DNA from: Buddleja alternifolia
Taxonomy: Eukaryota > Streptophyta > Magnoliopsida > Lamiales > Scrophulariaceae
DNA: 64,000 bases
Assembly (NCBI GenBank): GCA_019426215.1
Contig: CM033406.1
Span: forward strand, 2,681,001-2,745,000
Direction of reading: 5' to 3'
The notes beneath the pieces are model-generated. The model saw only the letters and a list, made by a program, of their open reading frames with translations. It had not been told where the DNA came from and ran no database searches. This document shows, piece by piece, positions 58,492-64,000 of the stretch (positions are counted from its first letter, which is position 1; each line of letters begins with the position of its first letter). The translations under genes were made by a program, and so were the position numbers.

Positions 58492-61400
58492 TCAGCTGCT
58501 ATTCTGAACTTGTGATATGCATATGCCCTCTCGTTCATTGGAAGTTAGAATTTTTCTTAAAGAACGGTACTGTAGCCGAACATTCTCTCCACTGTCAATA
58601 ATCTTAAGCAAATACCTGCAAGAAATTGCAAAAAGAAATCAGCAAAACAGCATGTCCATGCATGCACTTCTTAACATGACGTTTTTAAACATTTTCATCG
58701 TGGTGCACGAAACTGTGGTCTGTGCAAGGAAAGGATTTAGCTTCGACTGCTTGTTTCTTATATTTTTGCTACTTTTATAAAGTAAAAACAACGCTATGCA
58801 TGCTATGCCATGCTCATCATGTTGATCACTCGCAATAACCGCATCCTGTTTAATTAGACTGTATAGCAGAGAACTACCAAGAGTTTATGAATGGTTTTAA
58901 AACTTTGATGAGGCAAATCTAGAGTTACTCACGGGAGCATAGTGTTGAAAGGTATCAAGGTTATTTGGAACTGGATGCTCGTGAACAGTTGCATGAGGCT
59001 TTATTGTCTTGGGGCCTGTTTTGAATGTCACAGAGAGCTGGGAAGTGCTTGCTAGCCTTAGTTAAGTAGGTATAACAAGAAAATTTTGGAAACATGCAGA
59101 AAAGAAGATTTCGTAACTGACATAATTTGCCAAACGGTAAAAACTGCCAGCTAATGAGGGAGAACCATGGAACCTAAGTGAAAATATACAGAAGACAAAC
59201 CGGAAACTTTTGAACATTACAGGATATGTATTTGATCAACCATGAAGAAACCAATACGATGAAGCCATTTCCAAATAGCTGTGTGCATTAAATGTGTGAT
59301 TTTGTTTTCCCTCTAATATGCTACTACGAAAAATCATTGATTTGACCATGACTGTAATTAGGAAGTATAAACTAAAACTAGGTCTCAACTTTTGTAATTC
59401 TTTAAAGTTCAAATTGTTAAGCCTGTACAAAACTCAATTAATATGATCAGTGGCTTTTATAGTAGGACCTTTTATTCAACCAAATAAATTTCTCGCAAGA
59501 ATAATCCAGATTTAACAGATATTATTGAACGCAGTTAAGTGATTGGTTCCTGCCCAGTACTGGAAAACACAAAATTCCAAGCTTCAAAAATGAAATATAA
59601 ATTGATCTATTTATAGGCATTATGTTAATGCAACTTACCAGCCATTTAGACACTGTGACGTGATTACTGCTTCCTTGCCAACAAATTTATCAGGCGTCCG
59701 TCTGTTTCCCTGCATATTTTGTTTCCTTTCAACCAGGATGTTTGCATATGACACCAAAATCATGAAAGCAGAGATAGGTCATAGTTTACCTTGATAACAA
59801 CCTTCTCATTGACTGAGAAAGGATACTGTACACCCTTCTGTGACACATTTTCTGGGGTAGTGTCACCATTTTCCTGAAGAGATGGAAAAATGAGCATTAA
59901 ATATACAAGCATGCTTATACCATTTTCTACACATTCATCAATTTGAGGCCAAGATTCATGAAGCAAACTACCACAGTTCGTCCGATGAAAATTGCATAAA
60001 ATAGATACACGCAAATATGCACACCAAAAGGGCAATGCGATAAGAATACAAAAATAGCAGATTATTATAATGTGTGCGCACACACATAAGCACAGAGATA
60101 GCATTTAGTATTACATACTTCAGCTAAAAGACTACAAAATTACTCGTAGAACTTATTCTGTGTACATATGCTGAAAACTAATACTCCAGTATAAAGGAAT
60201 CTTGTTCAATTTTGTTTACCCTGTGCTCACTTGCCTCCTTCCTGCGTTTCCGGAGAGTTGCATTATGGAATAGCCTGCGATCATCCTCTTGTTTCACTGC
60301 CATAGCTGCAGCTCTCAAAGCTGTGCATATATCAGCAAGAGATACCATCATCAGCTACAAAGAACATGAACATGCTAAGAAATCGAAAAGGTTCCAGGTA
60401 CATGCTAGACTGTGTGTTAGTGAGTGAGAGAGAGAATCATATGTTAAATGAATGGATATTACCATGATTAGGTATCAATGATCCAGCCTCAATTTCCGAA
60501 TTGCAGAGCGTGCATCTGGACTGAAACAGCAAAAAAATCATAACTATGATTATTTTCTTTTCTAGATGGATAATACAAGAAAATCCCATTACATTCTCAA
60601 AAGTAAATCCCAAGTGCCATTTCTGTCATCAAATTTCAAAAGAACATGACTGGAAAAAAAAAAAAAGTAAACATAATGGTTTAGTAGGTCAAGCCCAGAG
60701 TATGCTTAGGCCCTTCACTAGCGCCTTAAGCATTAAAATACGTTTTAAAGAAACAAACAGCACTTGAGCGGCTAATAATGTCCAAGGGGTTTCCTAAACC
60801 ACCATCAACCACTACTTTCCTTGTGGATGGAAAAACAGGTACATTGATGGTGAAAATATGAAATTTCATTCTTCGAGTCATCATACTTCTGCGAACTTTT
60901 GTGGATGGAAATATAGGTACATTGATAGGAAATATGAAACTTCATTCTTTGAGTCATCATACTTCTGCGAACTTTCAAATGGACAAGCTAATTAACTTCG
61001 TGAGATGGACCATATCTGTAATATTATCAAGTGGATAACTAAAGTTAAATATTGTAGCGTCCAAAAGAGAGCTTTAAGTTGTACTTTCACAATAGAGCTG
61101 CACTACCAAGTTATGCCACACCAAGTTTAAATCAGTCTCTTGCATCACAGGAGGAACGAACTACCAGAACAGGAGACTTAGATGATACTGTTTGAAATCT
61201 CTGGGTGAAATTTTTGATGCATAGTTTTCTCTGCTTGTGTTCTGAAGTTGGCCGCTTTAAACTTCTTAAGAGTCCTGGAAGAATAAAGGAAACTCCTACT
61301 CCTAACATCAAATGCATTAAGCTGCCTAACTAATAATAGGATACATGGTGATAGAGAAGCCCATGTACGCAATAAGTGCGTTGTAGGTGATGTAAAGACC

Positions 61401-64000
61401 ATAAATGCTGTTAAATTGCGGACAGTTCTGGTATTCAAACAAAACAGAGAACATAGATCTCTGCTATTTTGATTGAACAAGATGAGATCCGAGTATATAT
61501 CTGCTGCTCACCACGGCCAGATCTATATATCACTCGCCAACCAATTTATTTTCTCTCTTATTTATAACAATGGAGTAGTCTAGGTCCGTATATCTATGCG
61601 AATAAAAACTACAATAAATTCACGCACAATACATTTGCACTGAGATAAGTAACTTAAGTTACAGTTTATTTAAGCCGATACGATTGAAAAAGTTTGATAA
61701 ACTCAAACTAAGGAAACCGAAAAGCAACTGAAAGAGAGAGACAGAGATGCCACTACAATTGTCATCAATCATGGATGTTACCAGATTAGGAGTATCGATC
61801 TGTGAACTCACAGGTTTCATCCGGATCCGACCTGTTACCAGATTAGCTCTCCTACGTTGGGGAATGTAATTGCAAGCATTTTCCTTAAATGGGTATTCAG
61901 GTTAAAAATGCATTGATAAAGCCGCACCATCCTTTCTTCCGACCAATTTCAGTTCTTCCAATTTGATTAGTTGATTTAACTTTGACCAACTAACTAACTT
62001 AATCTAAATTAGCTACAAGCTATTTTTAACACTAAAGACATTGTGATAACATTTTTATATGTTAACATAAGATTTATCTGGCAACTCAGGAAGAACCTGC
62101 AGACATAAACACTATGAATAAGTAAACCCCACAGAACAATCCATAGAAGTGTTTTTCGGTCGTACCACATTCAAAGAAAGAAATGATGTGCAATTCCAGT
62201 CCACTTCATGTAGCAAAACAACCGTCAATAACATTAGTGTGCTTTTCTACCCCTGTGCAGTTGTGCATCCTTATGAGTGGAAGTACAATGGTAGAGGAGA
62301 ATCTCTTTTCTTTTCTTCTTTCTTTTTTCTTTTCAAGAATGAACATGTAGGAAGGAACTTTGTGATATTTAATACAATATATGGTGTGTTCAGTTTTGGG
62401 GATCAAAATAATGTGAGACTGATGATGTTGGGATTTTGCTCACCCGCAATAATATGATAGCATCAAACACCTTTTCAAAATGATTACGACTTGATTACCT
62501 TAAAGAGTAAGACGGACAGGAGAGGCTAAGGTTACTAGCAGAAGTGTACAAATACAAGTAAATGACCAATTAGGAGGATAGGCATGTACGACTATCATCC
62601 ATATGGGTCACACCGGAGGGAAGTCTGAATGGATTTTAAGGCCTTCCTTATGCCCTATTAGTCAACATGGACTTAAGCAATTTTGCTCAATTTCTAGGGC
62701 AAGATGATGTCGAAAATGCTTCTGACCCTGGGTCCTCATAAAGTCTATCAACCTATAAGGATTTGAAGGTCATACCAAAGAGAAATCGACCTTTTGGTTA
62801 TAGATTTATTTAGGCAACAAGTAATGATTGGGAGGGGGGCATTAAGGATCCCAATACTACAATGTAGGACAAAAAGGCTATAGCTAACGTCTTGAACGAC
62901 AAGATGTTGAAAAAGGCTACCTGAAAATGTGCGATGTGATTGATATTTGTACAACGATGGCCAATTTTATCAAGAGGATAGCATGGGAAGTTTTAGAGAA
63001 AACTAATGGAGGATGACTGCTAAAAGGATCCACTATGGTGAGGCAATGTTCAACGAGCCATTAAGATATAACGAGATGGTACAAAAGGCAGCCAAGGATC
63101 AGGAAGAAGGTAATAGAAGTATAGAGATGGCTGGGAAAGGGTGCCAAACAGGATACAAAACAGCCAGAAAGGATAAGAAAAGAGAGTGGAAGGTGGTCAA
63201 ATGAAGATCACAGGACGAATCTTAGGGTACAAAGCTATTATCTTAAGCAACATGGTTATGAGGTGAAGGAAGTCCTTTCGAAATAGGATCCACACAAGGC
63301 AAAAGCACTTGCTACAATTTGGAAGCAGTAGGCCTTTGGAACCTAATGTATTCTTACCAAGGCTTGAAGGTGTCTCAGATACACTGGAATTATTAGTTGA
63401 CAAAAGTTCTTTAACAAAGACATCTCAACCAAAAAGGTAGGTTCCAGTAGAGAGGTGGAAGAAAGCACCCAAGCAACGACGTTTCAGTGAGAAAAACAAA
63501 AAGACTTGAGCTTGAAATGGCAATTTCCAGGTAACGATTTGGATTTTTAATGTCCATGATTAAAAAAAAACTCACATATGGACTATATAGAAAATAGGAT
63601 GGTCAGTTGGATTAAGGTGGTAAAGCAAATGTTTTGTCATTGGACTTCTTATTTCCAGAAAATAAGCTATAAGTGTTGGGACTCCTGCTCTAAAAAATCA
63701 AGATATTCAATTTCACTGCCTCTTACGTTAGGATAGAATGGCTTCAGCCAACACACGCTACAATGAAATAAGGATGAGTCACACTTCAGTATGACTTTCC
63801 CTTTTATGCTTATTCAAATTGGGCCCGGATTATATCTTCTTATCTCAAACATGCAGTTGTGACATGCTCTAGGTTTCCATGTAAAACACCAGAGAGAGAG
63901 AGAGAGAGAGGAGAAAAACAAAGACCAGGAGTGATTCCACGTACCGTTTCAATGACCTTTCTCAGCATAAGACCACCAAATGAATGCCCACAAGAAACAA
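58492..64000 (-). CDS. U-box domain-containing protein 62-like, C-terminal part (gene continues beyond the window)
   Basis: Six minus-strand exons: 64000-63945 (partial), 60520-60463, 60320-60220, 59873-59790, 59709-59639 and 58615-58492 (stop TGA). All junctions are GT-AG and phases agree, giving about 164 residues. The first exon holds the start of a U-box (VSCGHSFGGLMLRKVIET). The second completes it (SRCTLCNSEIEAGSLIPNH) and the third follows with ALRAAAMAVKQEDDRRLFHN and a basic RKRRKE patch. The rest is a C-terminal domain: KGVQYPFSVNEKVVIK, then FVGKEAVITSQCLNGWYLLKIIDSGENVRLQYRSLRKI. I recognise this combination from plant proteins annotated as U-box protein 62; the number is from memory, so the symbol is left blank. 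U-box proteins are E3 ubiquitin ligases that bind E2 enzymes through this fold. The U-box is split by a 3.4 kb intron. The N-terminal part is outside the window. Confidence 0.87.
60823..60975. repeat. Two-copy tandem duplication of about 78 bases in an intron
   Basis: 60823-60900 and 60901-60975 both begin GTGGATGGAAA and end TCATACTTCTGCGAACTTT, with a few substitutions and small indels. Confidence 0.85.
62470..63560 (+). other. Unrecognised, gene-like but stop-ridden sequence in the U-box gene intron
   Basis: About 1.1 kb is less AT-rich than the rest of the intron. It has short plus-strand open stretches such as 63013-63204, with Lys/Glu-rich translation (NRSIEMAGKGCQTGYKTARK) broken by frequent stops. 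It may be a decayed transposon or gene fragment. I could not assign a family. Confidence 0.3.
63891..63911. repeat. (AG)n microsatellite
   Basis: Ten AG units directly before the partial exon of the U-box gene. Confidence 0.9.

Overview
This is nuclear DNA from a flowering plant, most likely a eudicot. The evidence is three spliced genes with plant orthologues, AT-rich spacers, and dense nesting of plant-type LTR retrotransposons, an L1-type LINE, a tRNA-derived SINE and Mutator-like inverted-repeat elements. I cannot name the species from the sequence.

Layout. 1-8.0 kb: a GAGCTC-rich repeat, then a decayed Tat-lineage Ty3/gypsy element with gag, a protease remnant, no RT or integrase, and an antisense ORF. 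It is split by a 1.6 kb copia-type solo LTR. 8.0-19.2 kb: a full-length but pseudogenised Ty1/copia element with about 1.65 kb LTRs. Its 3' LTR carries a further solo LTR. 19.2-27.2 kb: a LINE with DUF4283/zinc-knuckle ORF1 and endonuclease/RT/zf-RVT ORF2, cut twice by solo LTRs of one family. 27.2-29.4 kb: AT-rich spacer. 29.4-34.1 kb (+): AP5B1, the beta subunit of the AP-5 adaptor complex, three exons, apparently intact. 34.7-37.2 kb: a Mutator-type fold-back element, a second small inverted-repeat element and a SINE. 37.6-51.5 kb: an old inverted-repeat element split by a minus-strand chromovirus (38.2-51.0 kb). The chromovirus RT is itself broken by an Athila-like gag-only element and by a solo LTR, and the Athila-like element holds an oppositely oriented solo LTR. 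52.7-56.7 kb (+): a BTB/POZ-NPH3 family gene, three exons, with an inverted-repeat element in intron 2. 58.5-64.0 kb (-): the last six exons of a U-box protein gene (PUB62-like) that runs off the right edge.

The three host genes are functionally unrelated: endosomal sorting, a likely CUL3 adaptor, and a probable E3 ligase. They look like ordinary neighbours in a TE-rich arm. Six solo LTRs, each with a perfect 5-bp target duplication, show that LTR-LTR recombination has been the main way elements were removed here. I found no CRISPR, operon or obviously new biochemical system. The most unusual items are the reconstructable nesting order, a copia element whose flanks belong to two different host elements, a permuted inverted duplication, and a Tat-type antisense ORF with a possible splice donor.
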